From Cymbomonas tetramitiformis (Eukaryota > Chlorophyta > Pyramimonadophyceae > Pyramimonadales > Pyramimonadaceae), in the NCBI GenBank assembly GCA_001247695.2, contig LGRX02012774.1, forward strand, positions 34,716 through 98,715: a stretch of 64,000 nt of DNA, in the 5' to 3' direction. The notes below the pieces were generated by a model. That model had not been told where the DNA came from, ran no database searches, and saw only the letters and a program-made list of their open reading frames with translations. Made by a program: the position numbers and the translations under genes. Of the stretch, positions 20,269 through 29,045 are shown one piece after another (positions within the stretch are counted from its first letter, which is position 1; each line of letters starts with the position of its first letter).

Positions 20269-21297
20269 ATGCGCCGTAAATTTGTATTTTTGTGTAGCGC
20301 GTTGACATACCAGTTGGTGTTTGAATGTGTTCATACGCATTCGTACTCTTTGCTCGACAGTTTTTTTGGCACCAAGCCTCGTGCATCGAGGCACGACAAT
20401 TTTGGTACACTCGCAAAGACCCTACCTGGCGTGACGAAGCAGACATCGTCGCCTCTAAAAGTGGCGGTCGTGCAAAGCGGGCTTTACGAAACCTGGATAT
20501 GGGAGCAGGTCACGTCGCTCGCGCGTTGGAACCCTGCGCACCACTTTGACTACTACGGCCGTTTGCAGAACACGAGCAGCATGGCACCTCGGTTCGTGGA
20601 AGGCGTGGCGCGTAGAACTCTCGGCGACGCCGTAGAATCGTTTGAACGTCACGTCGCGGGCCTGCCTAACATGCGGATACAGCACCTGGCTCTGGTACCG
20701 GGATGGATACCGCCGGTGCGCACAAACCCAAATGTTGCATTGAATTTGAATTTTTTAAATATGGCGTCGATGCTGCATAGCGCGTACGAAGCGGTCATGC
20801 GCGTAAACTTGACGGAAAGATACGACATCATGCTGCGTATACGCGAAGATGCCGCGTGGTATTACCCGCTCGTGTTGGACATGCTGCCCAGAAATGTGCT
20901 GGCGCTCAAGTCGTGCAACCACTGGGGTGGTTACAACGACAAAGCCTGGATTGGGCCTTTCGACGCAACGTATGGCATCATGATCAGATATTACGCGGCC
21001 ATGTGGGATGCGAACGTAACCACGGAAAACACGGAGGGTTTGCTGAAACACGTCGTCGACGCGCTTGAAGTGCCCGTTTACGCGAGGACGGCGACGTTCG
21101 ACCAACGAACCGGTGTCATGTCGCGGTTTGGATTGACTCTGAGCGACGCGCGACGGTCCTCGGATGGGTCCATCTGCTTCACGCAATCTTACTGGAAGGG
21201 CAACCGTGGCGAGCTTGGGTGCGGCGAGCGTCTAGCGCGCACCGTCTTCGCGGTACCCATCCGCACGTGCATCGCGCGGATCCCTAAGCGGTCGTAA
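20269..21297 (+). CDS. Secreted or Golgi glycosyltransferase-like protein
   Basis: A 342-residue protein with an N-terminal signal or anchor (KFVFLCSALTYQLVFECV). Landmarks in order: KVAVVQSGLYETW near residue 65, YDIMLRIREDAAWYY near 185, LALKSCNHWGGYNDKAWIGPFDATYGIM near 210-235. This arrangement (opening strand, R-x-D/ED strand, then GG-x-ND before a helix) is typical of a glycosyltransferase-like family common in algae and their large viruses. The donor and acceptor are unknown. The broken gene at 5454-6139 looks like a second member. It lies 226 bases after the GH20 gene in the same direction. Confidence 0.6.
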   Translation: MRRKFVFLCSALTYQLVFECVHTHSYSLLDSFFGTKPRASRHDNFGTLAKTLPGVTKQTSSPLKVAVVQSGLYETWIWEQVTSLARWNPAHHFDYYGRLQNTSSMAPRFVEGVARRTLGDAVESFERHVAGLPNMRIQHLALVPGWIPPVRTNPNVALNLNFLNMASMLHSAYEAVMRVNLTERYDIMLRIREDAAWYYPLVLDMLPRNVLALKSCNHWGGYNDKAWIGPFDATYGIMIRYYAAMWDANVTTENTEGLLKHVVDALEVPVYARTATFDQRTGVMSRFGLTLSDARRSSDGSICFTQSYWKGNRGELGCGERLARTVFAVPIRTCIARIPKRS

Positions 21298-21609
21298 TCT
21301 CGCCGTAGGCGCAATCCAAAAAATAACAACCGAAAACAGATCCCTCAAAATCTATGGTAAAAGCTATCACGTCCATTGCGATTTTGCGTGTCACTCACGT
21401 GCGACTGGTGGCGGTGGCACTCCTCGCTCTCACCTAACATGTTCCGTAATTGTAACCTGATTAGTGCGACGCGTGGTGATGAGAAATCTATCGACAGGAT
21501 AAGGTATATGGTGAGATGAATCATCGGCCGATGATTGACCTATCGCGCGGTGTTATCCTACGTGGCGTCGCAACAATCTGCACGTTGTAACGGCCGAACA
21601 AAACTCCGC
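21298..21609. other. Intergenic region
   Basis: No gene seen. gcgacgcgtggtgatgagaa near 21468 resembles gcgacacgtggtgataagaa near 20188, upstream of the glycosyltransferase. It may be a shared upstream element. Confidence 0.4.
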
Positions 21610-21616
21610 TATAAAA
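21610..21616 (+). promoter_or_regulatory. TATA box for the 21664 gene
   Basis: TATAAAA, 54 bases before the ATG. Confidence 0.6.
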
Positions 21617-21663
21617 CGTCCCCTGCCCTTATTTTAAATCCATTTTTTGATTTTATTGTCAAC

Positions 21664-22500
21664 ATGCCACCCTCACCCATCGACGCCGTTAGCCTTTTGG
21701 GTTGTAAACGCGTGGTCCGCCCGAACGACGCGAATGACGAAATCATACAAATTCTTACGGTCGACGCCCCGGTCTATCTGCACGTCGCCGTGTTCGCGGG
21801 CACCGACGCCGTCGCGTCGCTTCATGAATTGCTCCGTTACTCGAAGAACAACACGGACGATGTGTGCCTGTCGGTTTTTCGCGGCATACTACCATGCACG
21901 AACAGTTTGGCATCGCGGCTGCGGAATCTTATCGACTCGAGGTTTGCGGAAATTCGCGAAGCCCGATGCGATTCGGTTTTGGTCGAACGTTTGTGCGAGG
22001 ATACCGGTTACGCTCTGCTCAATTTCGTGTTCGCCGGCTACCGCACTAACAGTGAGCATCGTTATCTGCTATGTTACCTTTTGAGTCAGTACGAGGAGAC
22101 GTGCTACACCGCGCACACCGTGTATTTCGGTTGGTTGCAACTAGCAGCCGAACTGGTCGACGAGCGCGCGGACATTACGTACGCGACCTTCACCGACGTA
22201 CTTTGCGAAACGAACGCGCAAAACAACGATACGCTCGCGCAGCACGCGATCTGGTATCGCGTGATGGACATGTTTTTTAGAAACAAAGTGCTGTACAAAC
22301 GTCCACTGTGGCCGGACGGGCTGCCGGATGGTTTGAATTTCGATTGCGCGAGGTACTTCACCGAAGCACGCCCATTTGTCAAAATGGCGGCGACACACGA
22401 ACGAAATCGCTCGTGTATTGCACGACTGGTCGCGTGGGATAACGGGTCTGGCCAATTTAACACAAATCAAATCGTGGACCTGACCGACGACTCCGATTAG
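21664..22500 (+). CDS. Orphan protein ending in a SUMO-interacting motif
   Basis: A protein of 278 residues from the ATG at 21664; the frame extends upstream but across the TATA box. It is helical with no membrane segment or catalytic motif I recognise. The last residues are NQIVDLTDDSD. IVDLT followed by acidic residues is the same core as the SUMO-interacting motifs of RNF4-type proteins: a hydrophobic beta strand flanked by acids, at an exposed terminus. Together with the Ulp1 SUMO protease at 47.9 kb it suggests involvement in host SUMO pathways. The motif is short, so this is inference. Confidence 0.65.
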   Translation: MPPSPIDAVSLLGCKRVVRPNDANDEIIQILTVDAPVYLHVAVFAGTDAVASLHELLRYSKNNTDDVCLSVFRGILPCTNSLASRLRNLIDSRFAEIREARCDSVLVERLCEDTGYALLNFVFAGYRTNSEHRYLLCYLLSQYEETCYTAHTVYFGWLQLAAELVDERADITYATFTDVLCETNAQNNDTLAQHAIWYRVMDMFFRNKVLYKRPLWPDGLPDGLNFDCARYFTEARPFVKMAATHERNRSCIARLVAWDNGSGQFNTNQIVDLTDDSD

Positions 22501-22938
22501 TAGACAGTCGTATAGCAAAGGACCCACCGCTGTGATCGCGCCGCAGGCGTTCACGTCACTAGACTGTAACTCCTATTTTATTTGTATTCATCTCCAAATT
22601 TTAGAAGCGCTAAACAATGGGCGAGCGCTTCAAGACCTTTTTGTACTGTCGCGCCACGATGCCCCATCGACGGGGTCATTCGATACGCGCGCACGTTAGC
22701 ACGAACTCATTACCGAACTGACGTTGCTAGTACTTCCGATCGACGTATATTCTGCGACGATGACGTGCTGAAACGATCGTGGCAGCACGAGCTGTTTGTT
22801 CCAACACCGGGCTTGTGAGAAAATTTAAAAGGTATAAAAACTTAAGGGAGTCCGCACCGTCGCGCGCGCCCACGGTTCAAAAATTGCAACGCCCTGAAAA
22901 CGCGTTGGTTTTGAATACCGATCGGCATCAACAAAATC
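22501..22938. other. Intergenic region
   Basis: No supported ORF. TATAAAAA at 22833-22840 lies about 100 bases before the MYND gene and may be its promoter, at longer spacing than usual. Confidence 0.4.
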
Positions 22939-23763
22939 ATGCCAGCGACGGACACGGATAATATATTGCAATGGTGGTGCTGTCTTTCGGCAAGGCTTTA
23001 CAGCTGCTGGGACGCGGTGCTGGACCAAGACACCGCGATTGTACGTCGAAGATCTTTGGACGTGTATCGCGTGTTTTTTTTGGACGCCAACCTGCAGTCC
23101 ATCGACCTTCAAACACCGATGCGCCAATGGTGCAAACTCCTTGCGGAGCTTGCGATGTGTCGCGCGTCGATCGAGTACGGAAGTGCCGACGATGCGCACG
23201 ATTTGGAGTCTCTGATGGCATGTCACGAGCCCATAATGCGCATCTGCGAGTTGCACCGTTGGGAGTGTGACCGGAATTCGCCGATCGATCGCAGCATGCA
23301 CCAGACGTGGAACGATGCGAACCGATTGTATCAAATAGCGAACGTTGTACGCTCGTGCAACGTGGTCCACAAACGCGCCGCGCAGCTGATAAACGCTTTT
23401 GATACGGATGGGAACCGTCTGAACATGGTCATAAGCGGCACGGTCCGAGTGGATCCTGAAGTGTGCGCATTTTTTGGTCTGGACGACACGAGACCCATGA
23501 ACGTCGCTGTACGCTGGCGACGTAACAAAAACGGAGTTGCCCTCGGTCTGCAACACGACCGTGTTTGCTGCGTGCATTGCGGACGCGCGGCCGCGGGAGA
23601 TGTCCAATTGAAACTGTGCGGCGTTTGCAGAACGGTGGCTTATTGCGACCGCGCGTGCCAAGTACGAGACTGGAACAGGCACCGCGAGTACTGCGTCAGC
23701 GTGCGCGCGCATGTAAACGAAGATATGTACGCCGGCGAAACTGTGCGAGCGCATAATTTATAG
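22939..23763 (+). CDS. MYND zinc-finger protein
   Basis: A protein of 274 residues. The C-terminal 45 residues form a MYND finger: CVHCGRAAAG, then LCGVCRTVAYC, then CQVRDWNRHREYC, supplying the C-x2-C, C-x2-C, Y-C-x3-C and H-x3-C ligands. The N-terminal 205 residues are an unrecognised helical domain. MYND fingers bind proline-rich peptides and act in transcriptional or chromatin complexes. Large DNA viruses of protists often encode them. No SET domain is present. Confidence 0.75.
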   Translation: MPATDTDNILQWWCCLSARLYSCWDAVLDQDTAIVRRRSLDVYRVFFLDANLQSIDLQTPMRQWCKLLAELAMCRASIEYGSADDAHDLESLMACHEPIMRICELHRWECDRNSPIDRSMHQTWNDANRLYQIANVVRSCNVVHKRAAQLINAFDTDGNRLNMVISGTVRVDPEVCAFFGLDDTRPMNVAVRWRRNKNGVALGLQHDRVCCVHCGRAAAGDVQLKLCGVCRTVAYCDRACQVRDWNRHREYCVSVRAHVNEDMYAGETVRAHNL

Positions 23764-23838
23764 GACGTAGCTTGTAATATATTTAATATATGTAAGCTTA
23801 TCACGAATGCAACTGCAAGACGCCTTAACGATCGTCGC

Positions 23839-25308
23839 TCAGGGCGAGGGTGGAGTTGACGGCGGCGGTTTAGGCGGTGGGGGCGTCAGTCCGTCCTTTC
23901 GATAGCACGTCGCGCCCGTAAAATTCTGTACGGCACCGACGGCGGTTATACCATGCGCGTGATACGCGGTACAAGTCGCCGACTCGTCGGCCTCGAAAAC
24001 GATGTCGAAAGCGGTGCAGTTGTACCAGGTCGCGCACAAGGTGGCGCATGCCATATCCGTGGCGTACGCGCTATGAACCTTTGTGGTCAAGCCGCCCGCT
24101 GGATTTGCGCATTTGCCGTAACCTATGTACGTGTACCCCGAAAGGCTGCAAAAACACGCACGGTAAGCGTCTTGCATATCGACGCCGCCGTCGCAGTCGT
24201 ACGCGTTTTTGCGCACCGTGGAGACGACGCTAACGAAACAACCAACTCGTGTTGGGTGCAGCCAAGGCATACGCCAATGGCTAACGTTGGCTTCGCATGT
24301 AACAAGTGATGACCCCAACGCGTCGTCGCCTGCGAGTACGCAGTGATCTCGTCCGTCCGAATTAATGCAATTGGCGTGCGTGTTGAGTTGCTCGTCGTAC
24401 ATCACGTTTTGGGCGAACGCGTTCATGACGGCGCCGTCGGCAAACCTATCGTTCTCCGTCCACATGTCTCGCGCGAGGCACGGTCGTTTACCCCGCGCGT
24501 CGGCCGCGATGCAGGTCTCGGTGCACGTGGCGTGCCTCATCGCAAACCACCCCGGGTGGCTGTGGTAGTTGCCGCGAACGCTCGGCGGTGGCGGTGGTGG
24601 CAGTGGTAAGGGGGGGAGCGGCGGCGGTGGGTTGGGCGATGGTGACTCGGGTGGCATCGGCAGTGGCGGGCGCTCGGGCGGCACGTAGGGTGGGGGCGGC
24701 GGCGGCGGTGACGTGGGGAGCGTCGGTGGCGGACGAGGCGACGGTGGCGGCAGCGGCGGTGGGGCTGGGGGTGACAACGGTGGTGCGCACGGCGGTGGGG
24801 CGGGGGGGGCGTGCGGCGTTTGAGGCGACCACGGCGGAGCGTAACGGTATTCCGTGACGCCGTCGACGTCAATCTGTGTTAAACGGTAAACACCGTGTTC
24901 CTCGAACTCCGGGTACACCAACGCAGCGCCGTCACCGGCCATGCGTGTGGCAATCACGGTGGCCTCGTCAAGACTCGTGTACGACGCTTTGACGACCGTC
25001 GTCACCGGGTCGGGCTCGACCGACACCACGTGTGCGCCGATGCTGGTTTTGATGACCGGACGCAGGGAGGTGACGTATCGATCGTACTGTTGAACGTGCT
25101 TGCGCGTGAAGCTCGCGCGAAAGTCCGGGTCGTATTTGTACGCGCCGTAGAAATCGGTGTCGAACACGCACGTCAAGGACACGGCGTGCACGTCATCGCC
25201 GTACGCGTTTTTCGGATCCGACGCGACGAGAAGCATCATCACGACGCTCAGGCACGTCGCACCGAGTACGCACAAAAGAATCCTAGGCGGGGCGCAGTTT
25301 TGCGACAT
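23839..25308 (-). CDS. Proline-rich membrane-anchored surface protein with PAN-like Cys domain
   Basis: A 489-residue protein with a signal anchor (ILLCVLGATCLSVVMMLLVA). A beta/alpha N-terminal domain (about residues 35-165) is followed by an 85-residue run of PPP/PPPS linkers. Next comes a Cys-rich region, CTETCIAADARG near residue 265. A C-terminal module, CANPAGG...ACATLCATWYNCTAFDI...CTAYHAHG, resembles a PAN/apple or WSC-like fold. It ends in another short proline run right before the stop, so further exons cannot be excluded. A TA tract at 25340-25353 on the minus strand is the promoter. It is likely displayed on virion or cell surface, like the lectin at 10.7-15.4 kb. Confidence 0.75.
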   Translation of the reverse strand: MSQNCAPPRILLCVLGATCLSVVMMLLVASDPKNAYGDDVHAVSLTCVFDTDFYGAYKYDPDFRASFTRKHVQQYDRYVTSLRPVIKTSIGAHVVSVEPDPVTTVVKASYTSLDEATVIATRMAGDGAALVYPEFEEHGVYRLTQIDVDGVTEYRYAPPWSPQTPHAPPAPPPCAPPLSPPAPPPLPPPSPRPPPTLPTSPPPPPPPYVPPERPPLPMPPESPSPNPPPPLPPLPLPPPPPPSVRGNYHSHPGWFAMRHATCTETCIAADARGKRPCLARDMWTENDRFADGAVMNAFAQNVMYDEQLNTHANCINSDGRDHCVLAGDDALGSSLVTCEANVSHWRMPWLHPTRVGCFVSVVSTVRKNAYDCDGGVDMQDAYRACFCSLSGYTYIGYGKCANPAGGLTTKVHSAYATDMACATLCATWYNCTAFDIVFEADESATCTAYHAHGITAVGAVQNFTGATCYRKDGLTPPPPKPPPSTPPSP

Positions 25309-25339
25309 ACCAACGATGTTGGCGCACGCGACGTTGTGT

Positions 25340-25353
25340 ATATATATATATAT
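25340..25353 (-). promoter_or_regulatory. TA tract, TATA box for the 25308 gene
   Basis: Alternating TA run 32-45 bases before the ATG. Confidence 0.55.
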
Positions 25354-25729
25354 CGACCGAAAGAAACGAGCAAAATCCTAATTCTGTTTCCTACGCACGT
25401 AAAGTGTAGGCCTGATATGTGACACACTCCAACGCTTAGAACTGTGGCTTCGTTTTTACGGGTAACGTAACTTTATTCCGTACGTGCTAACGACAGGTCC
25501 GAGTCGAGCCCACCCTAAACATTAAATATTATAGCGCGCCCCAAACGTAGCGCAAGCTCACGTCGTGTCATGTTCACCCGCGAGCAATGTCGCATAAGGT
25601 TCCACACCGAGCCCTTCACATTTATGCACATAATCTACAAGCGCTGTCTGTCAAGGGCAGAGTAGGTCGAGAATGCCTCGCCGATGCGCGTGCGAGATCG
25701 TGCTTCATTTCCATTCGCACGTAAAAGCG
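25354..25729. other. Intergenic region
   Basis: No gene seen. An AT-rich patch (taaacattaaatattata, near 25517) might contribute to the promoter of the 25730 gene. Confidence 0.4.
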
Positions 25730-26197
25730 ATGTCGACGCACGAGATCCGTGAGCTTCGTCGTCAAGCGTGGGCAGCCACCTTCGACCGCGCGCTACAAAA
25801 ACAAACAAAATTTCCGGACGATCTGATTACGTTGCTTGCGCAAACTGGCGCGCAGTTGCCGGCGACCTTCAGAAACTTCGCGTTGCGACGTTCGTACGAA
25901 CAGCATTTCAACGGAGCCGTCCGAAAAGTGGATCTGCTGCAGCACGCTCGCGTGATGCGCAAGATCGTGCGCAAGCTGTGCGCAGATCTGCGTGGTCGTC
26001 GATTGTGGCCCGAGGACAGGATGGCCTTCGCGACCGCGCTCAAATCGCTGCAAGATCGATTTGACATCGTCGCGGAGGGCGATGCGTTTTCCGTGGTGAA
26101 CGCGGACGCGTCGGACGACGATATGCACGTCGAACTGCACCTCACCTTAATGGCCCTGAGCAATGCCAATCTTGTCATGCATCGTATTTTGAGCTGA
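25730..26197 (+). CDS. Small orphan helical protein
   Basis: A protein of 155 residues from the ATG at 25730; an upstream GTG/ATG at 25673 would add 19 residues of poor character. It is basic and helix-rich (MRKIVRKLCADLRGRRLW), with an acidic DASDDDMHVEL stretch near the end. No family is recognised. Confidence 0.5.
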   Translation: MSTHEIRELRRQAWAATFDRALQKQTKFPDDLITLLAQTGAQLPATFRNFALRRSYEQHFNGAVRKVDLLQHARVMRKIVRKLCADLRGRRLWPEDRMAFATALKSLQDRFDIVAEGDAFSVVNADASDDDMHVELHLTLMALSNANLVMHRILS

Positions 26198-26428
26198 GTA
26201 GATTTTTTTCATAACACGAAACGCGTCAGTTTCTTGCATGGACGCGCGTTCGCACAGAGTTTGTCACATTAGCGTGCACGCCTCAAAGGGTGTCACAGAT
26301 TGAACGCAGCTTTATCCAAGTGTGCATAATTAATATACTGTATCTAATAATATCTAACCAGACAGCATTACCGAGTATTTTCCAGCCCGTAAAAAATGCG
26401 ATTCCGGTCGCAAACGAGATGTGCGGGG
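26198..26428. other. Intergenic region
   Basis: AT-rich stretch (near 26330-26360) before the TATA box of the next gene; no ORF supported. Confidence 0.4.
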
Positions 26429-26436
26429 TATAAATA
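26429..26436 (+). promoter_or_regulatory. TATA box for the 26486 gene
   Basis: TATAAATA, 57 bases before the ATG at 26486. Confidence 0.65.
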
Positions 26437-26485
26437 TACAATCACGTCGTACACTCCGTCGCGTTGTTCGTTTTTAGTGTTGACC

Positions 26486-27124
26486 ATGCGACGGTCGGCG
26501 CAGCGTATCTTCGACATGCGCGTTTCTTTGTGGACGATCGCGTTGGCGCTGGTGTCGAAAGTGTCGGACGCTGCACTTCAGAATGGCACGTGTGCTTCGT
26601 CAAATTATGCGTACCTTACCTCGAAGGAGTGTTCGGAAGAGGCCGCGCGTGCTCAAAAAGATTTTACGGAACTCGCGTCGTCGACATTTCCGCCAGGTTG
26701 TGTACGAACAGGGACGGGTCCTGAATTCGTCTACAATTTGAACATATCTTCTGATGTGGAGTGCAGCTCCGAGGTGATCTGCGATTGTGGCAATCTCGTA
26801 CCGCCGTCCCCTCCTGTTTATTCGAATCCTCCGTGGGATGAGATGACTATCGGGATAACCGGCGATTGCGACACGGAGGATCCCGTCATGGTCACACTCA
26901 ACGAGAAGGAGTGTCTAGCTATTTATACCGAACAACAAGCGCGAACGTCCGACGTAAAATACACTTTGTTAGACTCTGTCGATTTTCCTGTGGGTTGTTC
27001 CGCAGTGCTTTATGCTTTACACTTCTACTTTAACAAGGCGACTGGCGGAAAAAAGTGTTCTGACGATGCTACCGTTTTTTGCTTTTGCAAACATCAAGCT
27101 TCGCGCGCCTTGTATCGACTATGA
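26486..27124 (+). CDS. Secreted protein with two Cys-rich repeats
   Basis: A protein of 212 residues from the ATG at 26486. A signal peptide (SLWTIALALVSKVSDA) is followed by two copies of one module. Each copy has YLTSKEC or TLNEKEC, then a helix, then FPPGC or FPVGC, a VYNLN or YFNKA strand, and a closing C-x-C pair (ICDCG, CFCKH). The two copies are joined by a short proline-rich linker. Similar FPPGC...YFN...C modules are, to my knowledge, frequent in phytoplankton secreted proteins and their viruses. The function is not known. It is probably an extracellular binding protein. Confidence 0.65.
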   Translation: MRRSAQRIFDMRVSLWTIALALVSKVSDAALQNGTCASSNYAYLTSKECSEEAARAQKDFTELASSTFPPGCVRTGTGPEFVYNLNISSDVECSSEVICDCGNLVPPSPPVYSNPPWDEMTIGITGDCDTEDPVMVTLNEKECLAIYTEQQARTSDVKYTLLDSVDFPVGCSAVLYALHFYFNKATGGKKCSDDATVFCFCKHQASRALYRL

Positions 27125-27611
27125 TATTATTGTTATGCTTCGCATGAATGGACCTTCTCTGAATAAGAATTGCATATATCACAGTCGCTCACTCACTCGC
27201 CACCTAGGACCGCAACGAAAACGCACCACGCGCGGCAATGGGCGATACACGATTACCCCGTCGTCATTGGTACGCGCCCCGCGCAGTTGTCGGAGTATAA
27301 ATATATATATATATATATATATGCAACTAACATCGCCCCAAATATGGCCCAAAATTCCTTTTGGGGTAACTTGGGAGACGTTATTGATTGGTGATGATAA
27401 ATAGGCTTTAAATTAACGCTTTGATGTATACGCTGGTGGTAGCGATGTCGGTCGATGCGACCTTTCCCTTTTTTATGCCGGATACATGCCCGCCGTGTCG
27501 GAATATAGATTGCACAAGCGGATGAGGCATAAAACAATAGCGCTCGCAGACAAATTTGATTTAGGCGGATGTTAGTAAAAGTATTTTCGTACTCGGATCG
27601 AACGCGAGCAG
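27125..27611. other. Intergenic region with TA microsatellite
   Basis: It holds a TA tract at about 27299-27323 and no supported gene. A 28-base stretch just after the 26486 gene (near 27137, gcttcgcatgaatggacctt) recurs near 42775, just after the KilA-N cluster. It could be a 3'-end element shared by two genes. Confidence 0.4.
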
Positions 27612-27619
27612 TATAAATA
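27612..27619 (+). promoter_or_regulatory. TATA box for the 27669 gene
   Basis: TATAAATA, 57 bases before the ATG. Confidence 0.65.
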
Positions 27620-27668
27620 ATGACCACATGCAAATTCGCAGTCGGTAAAAACAACTAGCGCAAAAAAC

Positions 27669-28463
27669 ATGTCTGTCGTATGCACGTCCGCGCAAATGCA
27701 TATGGCAGATTTTGACCACGCCAGTATAAAGGAAAAACTTGCCCACAAAGACATAAACAATACTGGCGATTTCTGTGCCGGACTACCTGTCGACTGCAAA
27801 ACAGGAATGTATGACGTGATGGGTGCATGTTATGAAAAATTGTGCGTGTTAAAGGATAATACGCCCATGTTTGTTAGCGAAGCCGACTTTTGCAAAGAAG
27901 CGAAACTTGCCCTAGAATGCGGAAATATAGATGTTGGACCTGAGGTGTACAAATGGGCTGTTTTGAAATATGACGAGGGTAATTCCTACGGTGTTATCCG
28001 AATGAAAAAACTAAATAAAAGTTTGGACAACTACGTGAAGGAGTCGTGTAAGCCCCTACAAAGTTTGCCCGAAATATTTAAAAGTATTCGCGTCCTTGTT
28101 GATATAATGATTTCAAAAACGAATAAATTGCACAACGATTTGCATGAAAAAAACATATATGTAATTGAAGATGAAGGTAAATACAATGTGAGATTTATTG
28201 ATTACGGTAAAACATACAACGTATCTGAAACCGAAAATATAAATATACGATTATTGTATTCGTGTACCGATTTGTTTTCCTTATTGTTCAAAAACTTTAG
28301 AGAAAACAAAATCGACGAGAAAATTATCCAAGCATGCCTATGCAACTTGTTCAAGGTTAACGATTTTATACAGTTGTTGGATGCATCCATACTATTTTTT
28401 GGGTATAATATTCCACTTCGAGATTTTCTTTTGAACTTAAAAGTAAAATCCGAATCGACATAA
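27669..28463 (+). CDS. Small protein-kinase-like fold protein
   Basis: A 264-residue, AT-rich gene. The core is a kinase-type catalytic loop, HNDLHEKNIYV (residues 156-166), followed by FIDYGK (about residues 176-181). These stand for the HxDxxxxN and D-x-G metal-binding motifs. The loop has the H-x-D-x-H form of small-molecule or aminoglycoside-like kinases and of some viral kinases. An N-terminal lobe lysine may be in KWAVLKY. The glycine loop is not obvious and the C-lobe is short, so activity is uncertain. The substrate is unknown. Confidence 0.55.
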   Translation: MSVVCTSAQMHMADFDHASIKEKLAHKDINNTGDFCAGLPVDCKTGMYDVMGACYEKLCVLKDNTPMFVSEADFCKEAKLALECGNIDVGPEVYKWAVLKYDEGNSYGVIRMKKLNKSLDNYVKESCKPLQSLPEIFKSIRVLVDIMISKTNKLHNDLHEKNIYVIEDEGKYNVRFIDYGKTYNVSETENINIRLLYSCTDLFSLLFKNFRENKIDEKIIQACLCNLFKVNDFIQLLDASILFFGYNIPLRDFLLNLKVKSEST

Positions 28464-28571
28464 TCAGTGTCTATACAAATAATGAGTTTAACAAAAAACA
28501 ACGTATAATGTCCACATTTAGTTTTGGAATGTTATCCGAGCGTACACCGCTTGAAGATCACCATAAATAAG

Positions 28572-28933
28572 CTGCTTTACAGGTTTCCAATAATGCCTGA
28601 TTCATCGGTGACGAGTATACAATCCAAATTATTTGTAGCTATTAATTGATCCAGCTCGATGTTGCTAATGCAAAAAAAAAGTTGTCGACAGATACCGATA
28701 TCTCCGATATATCAAGCTATCGTTAAGTCGTTAGGCGCGCGGCCGAGCACATCCTTGTTTAATTCAGTCGCTATACATTTTGTGTACACGTGCTGTGCGC
28801 TTACGTGCGATGTTTTACGCCCTTCGTTGTATATATTCATGAGCGGATTATTAACGTCGGCGATAGGTTCCTGACGGAACTCAATGTCACCGATCACGTA
28901 TCGCCACCTGCTCGCAACCGCCCAATGACACAT
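28572..28933 (-). pseudogene. Decayed gene fragment; its 3' end is shared with 32344-32398
   Basis: A minus-strand frame with good coding character (MCHWAVASRWRYVIGD...) runs 28933-28712 and is cut by a stop. After a poly-A/T run, coding sense resumes in another frame with LDQLIATNNLDCILVTDE (28601-28655). The same 55 bases, 52 identical, recur at 32344-32398. It is debris of one gene present at two places. No family is recognised. Confidence 0.4.
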
Positions 28934-29045
28934 ACACCGATCAGGAAAAAATAGAAAGCAGCGAAATACAAATTTTCATTCACAAAAATTGCTGATTGGA
29001 GAACATAAAGTTGAAACGCTCGAGCGATTCAAAAAACCAAGAGAC

